Positions 41,664 through 48,802 of a DNA stretch of 50,348 nucleotides are shown piece after piece. The first letter of the stretch is position 1. Each line of letters begins with the position of its first letter. The notes beneath the pieces are model-generated. The model had not been told where the DNA came from. It searched no databases and saw nothing but the letters and a program-made list of their open reading frames with translations. Source of the stretch: a virus. The stretch lies in IMG/VR virus record IMGVR_UViG_3300038548_000429, positions 1 through 50,348 of that record; one strand, written 5' to 3'. The position numbers were made by a program, and so were the translations under genes.

Positions 41664-42082
41664 TATTCTTCCCTCATTATTTTTATATCTTGCATCCGAT
41701 GTACTATTACGCGTTCCACCAACTCGCAGCACCATGATGGATTCTTATCCAGCATCCCCGATGTGAATGCCAGCACCACCCAACCATGAAGGGCGGCCAA
41801 GTTGTTCTTCTCGCAATCACGCTCATAACCTTGTGGCCTTATATGCGCCCCACGTCGCTTCCCCGTGCCATAGATACCACCTTGTAGCTCAATGGCTACC
41901 TTGCTCTCTACATGCACGAAGTCAAACCTATACTTACGGTCTGGGATCACCTTATATTCACGTTCCAGTGGGATATGCGATATGAGCATGTTGGTATAAT
42001 AAGCGAAGGCTGTTTCGAGTTCGGATTGTGCGCTACCCTGCTTCACATCTTTAGATGCGCTCAAATCTTTAGATGCCTTCAT
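41663..42082 (-). CDS. PD-(D/E)xK-type endonuclease-like protein
   Basis: 139 residues. After a helical start, RKYRFDFVHVESKVAIELQGG supplies Asp54 and a Glu65-x-Gln67 pair, the pattern of a small restriction-like nuclease. The later GYERDCEKNNLAALHGWVVL is typical of this phage nuclease group (VSR/DUF559-like). It may act in recombination or branch resolution. Overlaps the next gene's ATG by four bases. Confidence 0.7.
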   Translation of the reverse strand: MKASKDLSASKDVKQGSAQSELETAFAYYTNMLISHIPLEREYKVIPDRKYRFDFVHVESKVAIELQGGIYGTGKRRGAHIRPQGYERDCEKNNLAALHGWVVLAFTSGMLDKNPSWCCELVERVIVHRMQDIKIMREE

Positions 42083-42339
42083 GCTATCACCATGTTAAAT
42101 CGCATATCGCTGTAATTTTCTTCAATCGTTTCTCGAATACCCTGCGCTAAGGCATCATAATTCTCAATTCTAAGCGCCTTGGCCTTCACCCATAAATCAG
42201 CACCACCCACTCTTTTTGCCAACGCCTTCAAAATAGCCCCTTGATAAGCATCCCCCTTATATAACAGATCGCCTAAGTATGCGACCATGACGGGGTTATC
42301 TGTTAAGTATTGGTATATTGTATCCTCTATATCTATCAT
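42079..42339 (-). CDS. Hypothetical protein (86 aa)
   Basis: 86 residues, helical (IYQYLTDNPVMVAYLGDLL). Coupled to both neighbours by overlapping starts and stops. Not recognised. Confidence 0.6.
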   Translation of the reverse strand: MIDIEDTIYQYLTDNPVMVAYLGDLLYKGDAYQGAILKALAKRVGGADLWVKAKALRIENYDALAQGIRETIEENYSDMRFNMVIA

Positions 42340-42941
42340 GATAGCACCTCACTAATCCATATCGCAATATCGTCTAGTCGATCAAATAGCCGCCTCCACC
42401 AGAATATAGGACGCTTAGGCTTTTGCTTGCGTGATGTTTGGTGCTTACAGTCGAGGCACACTGTATTAGAGGTAAAGCCATACATCGCAATACCACAACT
42501 CGGACAGAGGTCAGGAACGTCCTGTATATGGTGTTCATACTTATCACGTAATGACCAAAATGCAGCGCGTTTGGGCTTTTGCTTGCGTTCTAGTATTCCG
42601 GGATTACGTGGGCGCAATTGGTGCTCAGGCACAAACGCACGTTTAGCATACTTATCACGTAATGACTTCCAATAATGCAGGTTTGAATGTACCCATAAAC
42701 AGGACTCGCATAGCCCCTCGCTACTCTCTTTTCCGTAAACCTTATCACATTTGATACAATAGCTTGGCAACGCCTTCAAGTCCTTATGCTCAATAATGGG
42801 ACGGAAGTCGCGCGTGGTGGACTGGAGCAAGTTGAGTTGTACATGCAGATCATGTTCAGTATTACCGCATGACCAGTATGTGCCTCCATCCGCATAATAG
42901 GTAGCTTGTGGCAAAGGTTCTAGGTTAATCCACTGTGTCAT
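42336..42941 (-). CDS. Zinc-ribbon protein with internal repeats
   Basis: 201 residues. Four CxxC pairs (CIKC, CESC, CPSC, CLDC) and two copies of RKQKPKR followed by aromatic residues, plus two SLRDKY units. The repeated DNA lies at 42536-42555 and 42647-42666 (20 identical bases). Suggests an internal duplication of a Cys/Lys-rich module, perhaps a DNA or RNA binder. ATG 42941 overlaps the stop of the membrane-protein gene. Confidence 0.6.
   Translation of the reverse strand: MTQWINLEPLPQATYYADGGTYWSCGNTEHDLHVQLNLLQSTTRDFRPIIEHKDLKALPSYCIKCDKVYGKESSEGLCESCLWVHSNLHYWKSLRDKYAKRAFVPEHQLRPRNPGILERKQKPKRAAFWSLRDKYEHHIQDVPDLCPSCGIAMYGFTSNTVCLDCKHQTSRKQKPKRPIFWWRRLFDRLDDIAIWISEVLS
42536..42555. 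repeat. 20-bp exact direct repeat, copy 1
   Basis: CATACTTATCACGTAATGAC inside the zinc-ribbon gene, identical to 42647-42666, 111 bases apart. Encodes the repeated SLRDKY block. Confidence 0.9.
42647..42666. repeat. 20-bp exact direct repeat, copy 2
   Basis: Identical to 42536-42555. Confidence 0.9.
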
Positions 42942-43186
42942 GATGATGTATCCTCGCAATCTTCATACTGCGCCCACTGTCGCTCAATGCGCTTTGTATC
43001 AAGATTTCTAGCGATCAACGTTGTATTGTAAGAAATCTGGATAAATTCGTATCCGGGCGGTATGTAAAGACATGCCCCGCTATTAGCAAATTTCCATGAG
43101 CTATGCAAACTCATTGCTACTAAAATAATCCCTCCCACTATTGCAAATATCGCAACGAATTCTGCTTTCCCAAAACCTTTCATCAT
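42938..43186 (-). CDS. Small membrane protein (82 aa)
   Basis: 82 residues. One strong membrane helix near residues 10-27 (FVAIFAIVGGIILVAMSL), the rest polar with two Cys. GAGGAG lies just ahead. Function unknown. Confidence 0.6.
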   Translation of the reverse strand: MMKGFGKAEFVAIFAIVGGIILVAMSLHSSWKFANSGACLYIPPGYEFIQISYNTTLIARNLDTKRIERQWAQYEDCEDTSS

Positions 43187-43854
43187 TCACTCTCCTCTTC
43201 TATCGCTTCTGTCCAAAAACTAACATGCACCACAGCACCATCATCCATCTTTATTTGCTCACTGAGTCGCAACGTGCGCCCCCATACCTTCGCCTCCACA
43301 TTACGCTCATGATACTTTCGATTATTGCGAGACCGTTGATGCTCTGCTTGCCGCGCTATCGCTTCCAATTCATTCTTCATCACAGCCGCATGTATAGGAT
43401 TGTCAACAATGGGGTGCGATTCGCCATCCCCTATATCCACTGAACCAGTAGTAGTGATTTCATCAATAACTTGCCCTACACGCTCTATACGGGTTGCTGT
43501 GAGGGTGTCCTGTAAAGAAGCAGTCACCGCCAGCGCCGCGTCTATCGTGATACGACGATGTTCAGGGGCGATGTTTGATAAAGAATCAAGTTGGGATTTA
43601 GAAAGTGTTAAGTTTGTGCCAATATTGGCAAGCTGCGTCATTGTCACAAATCGCTCAATTTCACGATACGCTGTACGCGGTGACATACATAAATCTTTCA
43701 AATACGCATCAAAAGTTTTATAGTCACCCGCTAGATATAATCGCTCATCACGCATTCGCATTAAGGCTTGTCCCGCTATGCTAAGACTGTGTTTAATATC
43801 ATTATCAACAGCAATAAAATCTTTCACGGATGTATTAACTATCTTGGGGATCAT
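43183..43854 (-). CDS. HTH protein, ParB/KorB-like
   Basis: 223 residues. FDAYLKDLCMSPRTAYREIERF, then ITIDAALAV, resembles plasmid ParB/KorB or DUF3102-type helix-turn-helix regions that follow a long helix. No ParA or clear partition site was found, so a transcription role is as likely. ATG 43854 has AAAGGA upstream and lies in the end of the GIY-YIG gene. Confidence 0.5.
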   Translation of the reverse strand: MIPKIVNTSVKDFIAVDNDIKHSLSIAGQALMRMRDERLYLAGDYKTFDAYLKDLCMSPRTAYREIERFVTMTQLANIGTNLTLSKSQLDSLSNIAPEHRRITIDAALAVTASLQDTLTATRIERVGQVIDEITTTGSVDIGDGESHPIVDNPIHAAVMKNELEAIARQAEHQRSRNNRKYHERNVEAKVWGRTLRLSEQIKMDDGAVVHVSFWTEAIEEESE

Positions 43855-44386
43855 GGTAATTCCTTTCATCAATAATCAAAATATCCTTCACATCTCGTTC
43901 ATCCAATTCAAACCATTCGCCCTCAAGTCGTTTATCATCGTACTCGATATGTAATGCCCGTTCACACTTGGACATATCATCAGTTCTAATGAGGTGCATC
44001 ACCTCAATAGGGAATGGGAGTTTAACCCCCATTTTTTTAAGCCGTTTTTTGGGTTCGGACGACTTCCCAATTTTATATATCCTTTCCGGGTATACTGCCT
44101 TCACTAAATACACATATCCGGGATTCGTAGTTACATTGGTTTCAATAGGTGGGACAAATAATACGGAAACATCTGACACTCGTGCTGATTTCATAGCAGG
44201 ATGATGATATAATTCTTCAGCCCTTTTAAGAATTGCATCGTTTAAGGTACATTTTCCGGCTCTGTAATCGTCAAAGTGAGCTTGAATTCTTTTTAGTTCA
44301 TTCTTATGTTTGCGGTGAAATCTAATCGCCTTATCCAGTCGCGTGTATTGCTCTAAGCGTGTCTCTATACCAGCATCAGTCATCAT
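43835..44386 (-). CDS. GIY-YIG nuclease (T5orf172/MUG113 type)
   Basis: 183 residues. After a helical N-terminal part, GYVYLV (90-95) and YKIGKSSEPKKRL (104-116) form the GIY-YIG core; CERALH (141-146) supplies the Glu, and GEWFEL near 156-161 the end. This compact GIY-YIG type occurs in phages and mobile elements, in recombination, DNA repair or homing. No intron is visible. Looks complete. Confidence 0.85.
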   Translation of the reverse strand: MMTDAGIETRLEQYTRLDKAIRFHRKHKNELKRIQAHFDDYRAGKCTLNDAILKRAEELYHHPAMKSARVSDVSVLFVPPIETNVTTNPGYVYLVKAVYPERIYKIGKSSEPKKRLKKMGVKLPFPIEVMHLIRTDDMSKCERALHIEYDDKRLEGEWFELDERDVKDILIIDERNYHDPQDS

Positions 44387-44567
44387 CTTCCACGCCCCAC
44401 GTATCGGCCAACATTATCACGGCCTGATGCAATACCTCAAATAGTTTCATGTGCTGCTCATCCGCTATCCGTTTCGCCAATTCGTGCGTGGCAGGCGTAA
44501 GTTGCGCCGGACGCCTCTCCACTAACGGCCCCTTATTGCGTGGCCTCCCTTGCTGCTGTGGTGTCAT
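44376..44567 (-). CDS. Ribbon-helix-helix candidate (63 aa)
   Basis: 63 residues. RPAQLTPATHELAKRIADEQ then KLFEVLHQAVIML fits strand-helix-helix (CopG/Arc-like). Starts at ATG 44567 (AAAGGGGG upstream). A possible regulator of its own operon, which begins at the dyad at 44865-44878. Confidence 0.5.
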   Translation of the reverse strand: MTPQQQGRPRNKGPLVERRPAQLTPATHELAKRIADEQHMKLFEVLHQAVIMLADTWGVEDDD

Positions 44568-44833
44568 ACTATGCCCCCTTTCGCTCGTTCCCACATCTCA
44601 CTTAGAGACCATTTAATGAATGCAGGTGTATATTTTATTGTGTTATAAATTAGCCCCACACAAATCCATGCGATGAAATACGACCAAACCGATAGCGTAA
44701 TAGGGATAAAAACGATGGCATATTCAATATCAAGCCAATATAATTGCAGTAGCCTAGCCAGAATAAATCCCGCTATCTCAATAACTACCAATGCTACGAA
44801 CTTTACCTTAGGATCAAACTTTACTTTCATCAT
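44564..44833 (-). CDS. Membrane protein (about 89 aa)
   Basis: Two hydrophobic helices (VALVVIEIAGFILARLL and VFIPITLSVWSYFIAWICV). First gene of a - strand unit, next to the divergent dyad promoter. Two starts, ATG 44833 or 44830; AAGGA favours the latter. Function unknown. Confidence 0.6.
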   Translation of the reverse strand: MMKVKFDPKVKFVALVVIEIAGFILARLLQLYWLDIEYAIVFIPITLSVWSYFIAWICVGLIYNTIKYTPAFIKWSLSEMWERAKGGIV

Positions 44834-44864
44834 GATTCCTTATGTTATTTTATTCAATTATGGT

Positions 44865-44878
44865 GTATACTTGTATAC
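44865..44878. promoter_or_regulatory. GTATAC-TT-GTATAC operator-like dyad
   Basis: Two GTATAC sites two bases apart, in the TGTATAC/GTATACA symmetric form. Covers a TATACT -10-like hexamer for the + strand unit. Third of the three dyads at divergent junctions. Confidence 0.6.
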
Positions 44879-44923
44879 AGAATAACATATTATACGATGA
44901 AAGCCTATAGTGAGGAACTTTTC

Positions 44924-46027
44924 ATGGCACAAAAGAACGACAGAGCAGCAATGTGGATAGCTGTGAGTGCGCCGCATGATAATGAACGGTATTGGTTGAA
45001 TGTGAGCTTTCGCGCTCCTGAACCGATCATCACATATGATACAGAGGGGAATGAGGAAGTGTCTTATCCGGCATGGATCAATCCAAAATTGAAAGCCATG
45101 CTGATTGCTAATACCGTGAAAAAATGGCTAGCCACATTGGCATGGTTTGAAACGGGGGAAGTTGTTGGAAGTGAAGATGGTAGTCAATCATCTATATATA
45201 AAACACAAGAATCTGCTTTATCAAACAGGCTTGCTGATAAGGACGATTCCTTCATTGAAAATGACCATGAGCCGCTAGTGAGTGTGTACTGTGCATGGTC
45301 AAAGCCCGTCCCTCATGGGGTGAATACGCAGCTTACTTACAACAAATCACCTTATACCTTCACAGTCACGTCCAGCACTGTACCGGGTCAATTAGTGGTA
45401 GAGCTAGAAGCTATGGCGATGGCACACAAGGCGCTGATGAAGAATGAACTAACGGATTCAGATCGCAAGCAAGAATCAAATCGCCAGATTGCAGAACATG
45501 TAAACAACCCCGATGAACTTTATAAGCGGGATGACTTCGCACATGCACAACGGCAATCGCGTTCCATTAGCGACATGTCAGGCGACCCACTTTTGCTGCC
45601 ATCTCAGATTGATGAGATTATCAGCGGTAGATTCAACCGGGCAGACTATGAGCAACAATTTGGGCAAGGTACGTCGATCACATTCGAAGTCACCAAATCT
45701 GAATGGGAGACGACTGATAATGGCAATACATCACTTCGATTCTATGGCGAGGGGTGTGAATTTCCATACCCATTCAAAGTGACCGATAAGAATTATGACT
45801 ACATCAATACAGGGAAAGACCTGCTGCCAAAAGAAAGTCAAAAGGGGGCATATGGATTGTTATTCGTAAAAGCCCAGATCGGCAAACAATTTGATTATAA
45901 AGGCAAGTCCTACCATTACTGGAACGTAACCGACGTATGGAACAATGCTTATGAGCGAGAAGGAGGAAGTATGCAACCAGCATATAGTGACTTGCAAGGT
46001 CTACCTTCTGACCAAGAGCCATTCTAA
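44924..46027 (+). CDS. Putative single-stranded DNA-binding-like protein
   Basis: 367 residues. C-terminus LPSDQEPF ends in an acidic patch and Pro-Phe, like the tail of single-stranded DNA-binding proteins that docks partner enzymes. No canonical SSB beta barrel was recognised. Residues 240-340 (KSEWETTDNGNTSLRFYG and KSYHYWNV) could be an OB-like fold. ATG 44924 has GAGGAA six bases upstream. The start at 44897 lacks one. First gene of the early + strand operon, consistent with a replication role. Confidence 0.45.
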   Translation: MAQKNDRAAMWIAVSAPHDNERYWLNVSFRAPEPIITYDTEGNEEVSYPAWINPKLKAMLIANTVKKWLATLAWFETGEVVGSEDGSQSSIYKTQESALSNRLADKDDSFIENDHEPLVSVYCAWSKPVPHGVNTQLTYNKSPYTFTVTSSTVPGQLVVELEAMAMAHKALMKNELTDSDRKQESNRQIAEHVNNPDELYKRDDFAHAQRQSRSISDMSGDPLLLPSQIDEIISGRFNRADYEQQFGQGTSITFEVTKSEWETTDNGNTSLRFYGEGCEFPYPFKVTDKNYDYINTGKDLLPKESQKGAYGLLFVKAQIGKQFDYKGKSYHYWNVTDVWNNAYEREGGSMQPAYSDLQGLPSDQEPF

Positions 46028-46139
46028 CGCGCAATATGCGCTCATTCTCGCGTTTATGGCGCTAGTCGGTATGATAGCGCCCTTATTCAAGTTAGCGCCC
46101 TTAATGGGCATAATCATAGTGAAGTAAGGAGAAATTATT

Positions 46140-46346
46140 ATGGGTTCTGGCGCAATGTGGGAAATGAAATATCTGCGAGAAAAAGCAGACGACTATAGAA
46201 AAACTCATATTCAAGAATTAGAGAGCATCATTGAACGCATCGCAAAGGCGGAAAATGGTGCGGACTTGTTGGTTATGATTGGGGTCGCACAACGGCTTAT
46301 AGCAAATCACCACAAGACAATCGAAAAACTTATGAGGAATGAATAA
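46140..46346 (+). CDS. Small helical hypothetical protein (68 aa)
   Basis: 68 residues, largely coiled coil (KADDYRKTHIQELESIIERI). AAGGAG is seven bases upstream of ATG 46140. Early operon. Not recognised. Confidence 0.6.
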   Translation: MGSGAMWEMKYLREKADDYRKTHIQELESIIERIAKAENGADLLVMIGVAQRLIANHHKTIEKLMRNE

Positions 46347-46375
46347 TGGGCATAATCACGGAGCATTTAAGATGA

Positions 46376-46398
46376 GTTGTAAGGGAATCCCGTACAAC
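46376..46398. promoter_or_regulatory. Compact inverted repeat
   Basis: GTTGTA (46376-46381) and TACAAC (46393-46398) with inner GGG/CCC and a short loop. Lies in the gap between 46346 and 46413 and could be an operator or a hairpin that controls the next RBS (GAGGAG). Confidence 0.45.
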
Positions 46399-46412
46399 TG
46401 AGGAGACATCAC

Positions 46413-46637
46413 ATGACACAAATAACCATTGAAGCTGACAATATTGAACTCATAACAGTGGGGAAAACAAACGACGGCGTAAATGACGGTTTTGATACTA
46501 ACTGCCCGGTATGTGACACATTCTTATTCGCAACTTCAACTAACGGCATAATCGCTCTACAAAGTGACTGCGATCATTTGCTTGGGTGGAAAATTCCCTG
46601 TTCCCAACTACTCGTTTTTGTCATTGAAAGGACATAA
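46413..46637 (+). CDS. Small CxxC protein (74 aa)
   Basis: 74 residues. One CPVC pair near residue 31-34 and two more Cys later, possibly a zinc-binding beta protein. Clear GAGGAG ahead. Not recognised. Confidence 0.6.
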   Translation: MTQITIEADNIELITVGKTNDGVNDGFDTNCPVCDTFLFATSTNGIIALQSDCDHLLGWKIPCSQLLVFVIERT

Positions 46638-46639
46638 TC

Positions 46640-46945
46640 ATGACACGTAGTACAACCAACCTATCACACATTGACCGACTCATAGCAGGCGAGTTAGGCG
46701 TGAAGGTAGGAGACAGCATTCCCGCTTACACAACCGATTTGAACGTGGCGATAGAACTGATTGATTATACAGCACATCGCGTTAATGGCGTTTGGGATTT
46801 AGGATGGAACATGGGGGAATGGTATATCAAATACCACGATGAAAAGTTTGGTGGGTCGAAATATGGGATAGATAAGTCACTCGCACTCGCCATCTGCAAA
46901 GCACGATTTCCGCACCTATTTAGCGACAAGGATGAATCATCATGA
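46640..46945 (+). CDS. Phage ABA-sandwich-like protein (101 aa)
   Basis: 101 residues. IPAYTTDLNVAIELID, then a WDLGW/WYIKY pair, and SLALAICKARF at the end match the small phage ABA-sandwich domain, common in early operons with unknown role. Confidence 0.6.
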   Translation: MTRSTTNLSHIDRLIAGELGVKVGDSIPAYTTDLNVAIELIDYTAHRVNGVWDLGWNMGEWYIKYHDEKFGGSKYGIDKSLALAICKARFPHLFSDKDESS

Positions 46946-47235
46946 CTAAACACGAAACGCATCACAATCAAGATAGGGGATTCAGTAAGCCCGCACCATT
47001 TGACAAAGATCGAAAAGAGCCTATGAAAGCATTAGAGAGTGTCGTATCGGAACAACAGGCTATAGACGATAGTCAGGAGGCCTTTCGCACGATTGAAAGC
47101 TCTATGGGACACTTACTATCTATTAAGGGAGGCCATCATAATGGACGTGTATTCAACGGTGTGGTGGTGCTGCACTTCAAACTACTCACAATTAAAAAAC
47201 AATTTGATGAATTATTTGATATAGCGATAGAGTAA
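46942..47235 (+). CDS. Hypothetical protein (97 aa)
   Basis: 97 residues, His/Lys-rich start, then helical. ATG overlaps the previous stop (ATGA). Not recognised. Confidence 0.6.
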   Translation: MTKHETHHNQDRGFSKPAPFDKDRKEPMKALESVVSEQQAIDDSQEAFRTIESSMGHLLSIKGGHHNGRVFNGVVVLHFKLLTIKKQFDELFDIAIE

Positions 47236-47250
47236 AAACGGAGAAAGGAA

Positions 47251-47409
47251 ATGACTACATTACCCATATTGGCATTACGAATCGGGCGAGACTATAAAGA
47301 TGAGATGCAATTAGCTATGCGCCTCTATCGCAAGGGCATCATCTTGCGCGGTATGCTGACACGGCTGCTAATCTATTTCTATCGGCAAAGCATGAGGTTA
47401 CAAAATTGA
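47251..47409 (+). CDS. Small basic protein (52 aa)
   Basis: 52 residues, basic helix (MQLAMRLYRKGIILRGMLTRLL). ATG 47251 has AAAGGAA upstream. Missed by length filters. Not recognised. Confidence 0.55.
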   Translation: MTTLPILALRIGRDYKDEMQLAMRLYRKGIILRGMLTRLLIYFYRQSMRLQN

Positions 47410-47437
47410 TACAATGAAGCTCAAAAGGGGGATAGTG

Positions 47438-47446
47438 TGGTATGAT
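47438..47446 (+). promoter_or_regulatory. Extended -10 promoter-like site
   Basis: TGGTATGAT, an extended -10 hexamer pair, lies 46 bases upstream of leader hairpin A. No clear -35. Confidence 0.45.
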
Positions 47447-47491
47447 TACTTTATTGAAATGAAGATCGTTTCACTTCGTTCAACAATTAAA

Positions 47492-47634
47492 AAAGACACC
47501 GTGAAGTGTCTTTAAAACTATGCCTTGCTGAGGGGCGAAAAGAATGTTGTCTGGTTACAGGCTACACCTCAACGCCCCGAATAGCAAGGTACAATGACAG
47601 AGTTTATTACACAAGGAGAATAACAATGAATAAA
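47492..47634 (+). ncRNA. Leader element A (structured RNA candidate)
   Basis: 8-bp hairpin AAAGACAC/GTGTCTTT with a 6-base loop (47492-47513). Then a closed domain: CCTTGCT (47523-47529) with AGCAAGG (47583-47589), inner GGGGCG/CGCCCC (47532-47537, 47573-47578). It ends with a segment (47603-47634) nearly identical to 48450-48481 that carries the ribosome site and start of the gene at 47626. Confidence 0.55.
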
Positions 47635-47931
47635 GCATACGACGAAAAAAGCCACTCATATTACAATCGCCCTGACAATCATGCCACTGGCGATGAAATT
47701 CGAGCAGCCGAATCTAATGGATGGCTAGTTAGGATTCCGCCAATGGAATTCACATCACGCTATTTTGGCCGTTTCCACGTTCTATATCCCGATGGACGCT
47801 ATAGTCAATACTCTTATGAACATTACCTTGAGGCATGGGATAGCGTGATACCAATCATGAGAACACGCACCTTTACCGGACGTAATAACCGATTAATTCC
47901 AATATGGGAAACTAAAGAGGATGAATCATGA
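47626..47931 (+). CDS. Hypothetical protein (101 aa)
   Basis: 101 residues, aromatic-rich (RFHVLYPDGRYSQYSYEHYLE). ATG 47626 has AAGGAG upstream; earlier in-frame starts lie inside leader A and are less likely. Not recognised. Confidence 0.65.
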   Translation: MNKAYDEKSHSYYNRPDNHATGDEIRAAESNGWLVRIPPMEFTSRYFGRFHVLYPDGRYSQYSYEHYLEAWDSVIPIMRTRTFTGRNNRLIPIWETKEDES

Positions 47932-48254
47932 TAGCTATAGTATTCATTATCGGTTTTATGGTAATGGTAGGGATTCTTATTATCACACACACAAATAGGC
48001 CGCCATTATATAGTGACCTTGCAAAAGCTCAGATAACAGAACTAATCGAAATGACTAAAGCCGCGCAACAATCCGCATTCAAACACCGCCGTGCCAACAA
48101 TATCATGCTAAGTACATGGCGTGAACATTATGCTGACACAGTGATAGATAGCCAATATATGGAAACGGCACTAGTTGAAATTTGGGCGATGTTTGACAAA
48201 GAAGATTATCATGATGCTTTTGCAGATATTATAACTGAACTAAGTAACAAATGA
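47928..48254 (+). CDS. Membrane-anchored hypothetical protein (108 aa)
   Basis: 108 residues. One N-terminal membrane helix (AIVFIIGFMVMVGILII), then a helical soluble part with an acidic end. ATG overlaps the previous stop (ATGA). Not recognised. Confidence 0.65.
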   Translation: MIAIVFIIGFMVMVGILIITHTNRPPLYSDLAKAQITELIEMTKAAQQSAFKHRRANNIMLSTWREHYADTVIDSQYMETALVEIWAMFDKEDYHDAFADIITELSNK

Positions 48255-48265
48255 GGTACTTCATC

Positions 48266-48337
48266 ATGACTCACTCTGTATCATTGTGCAATTATGGGGT
48301 ATGCTTAGAGCATAGAAATGAAAAAACGCACCGCTAA
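48266..48337 (+). CDS. Leader peptide candidate (23 aa)
   Basis: 23 codons from ATG 48266 (GAGGT upstream) to TAA at 48335-48337, ending inside the loop of leader hairpin B. Position suggests a translated leader that could influence folding of element B. Coding status uncertain. Confidence 0.35.
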   Translation: MTHSVSLCNYGVCLEHRNEKTHR

Positions 48338-48481
48338 GTGCGTTTAGTAAAATCCGTTTTGAGTGGCGGAATGAACCGGGATTCATTGGAAGAATGATAC
48401 CAAAATCCCCCTTCATTGTCTAGCCTGAATAAACGGATTAATTTCCGACTTTATTACACAAGGACAATATCAATGAATAAA
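48324..48481 (+). ncRNA. Leader element B (structured RNA candidate)
   Basis: 8-bp hairpin AAACGCAC/GTGCGTTT with a 6-base loop (48324-48345), the same geometry as element A. Then a domain closed by AATCCGTTT (48351-48359) and AAACGGATT (48431-48439), with an inner GGGATT/AATCCC helix. Ends with the shared segment 48450-48481 leading into the gene at 48473. Confidence 0.55.
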
Positions 48482-48802
48482 ATCACAAACCAACATCAGA
48501 TTAATCCAATACAACTCGCACAGATCAATATTTATATTGGTAACTATGGCATAGATGGTGGATGCTTACGGCTTCGGTCTTATGAGAATAACATATCAAC
48601 CGCGCATTTATATCACAACGGTATAGAAACTCCACTATCCTTAACACCTGATGAGATACATCAATTGAGGGGGTTAGGATGGGGTTATATCAGGGTCAAT
48701 GATGGTGGCTGGCAGAGCATGGGCGACACTGAAAAAATATTGACCATCAATGACATTAAACAAATTGAATCAATATCGAAGTTATTGGAGAACAAATTAT
48801 GA
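48473..48802 (+). CDS. Hypothetical protein (109 aa)
   Basis: 109 residues. Asn/Ile/Gly-rich, with a helix near the C-terminus. ATG 48473 has AAGGAC upstream; the start at 48416 would be within leader B. Not recognised. Confidence 0.65.
   Translation: MNKITNQHQINPIQLAQINIYIGNYGIDGGCLRLRSYENNISTAHLYHNGIETPLSLTPDEIHQLRGLGWGYIRVNDGGWQSMGDTEKILTINDIKQIESISKLLENKL

Noticed and set aside
41663-42082. Homing or restriction-modification partner of the DNA methyltransferase
   Set aside because: The small nuclease is in a separate operon and resembles phage recombination nucleases. No pairing is evident.
43183-44567. Plasmid-like partition system (ParB-like HTH plus ribbon-helix-helix)
   Set aside because: No ParA-type ATPase and no centromere-like repeat array was seen, so phage-plasmid maintenance is not supported.
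46056-46127. 23-codon hydrophobic ORF after the SSB-like gene
   Set aside because: It has no ribosome site and only a single hydrophobic stretch. Could be chance.
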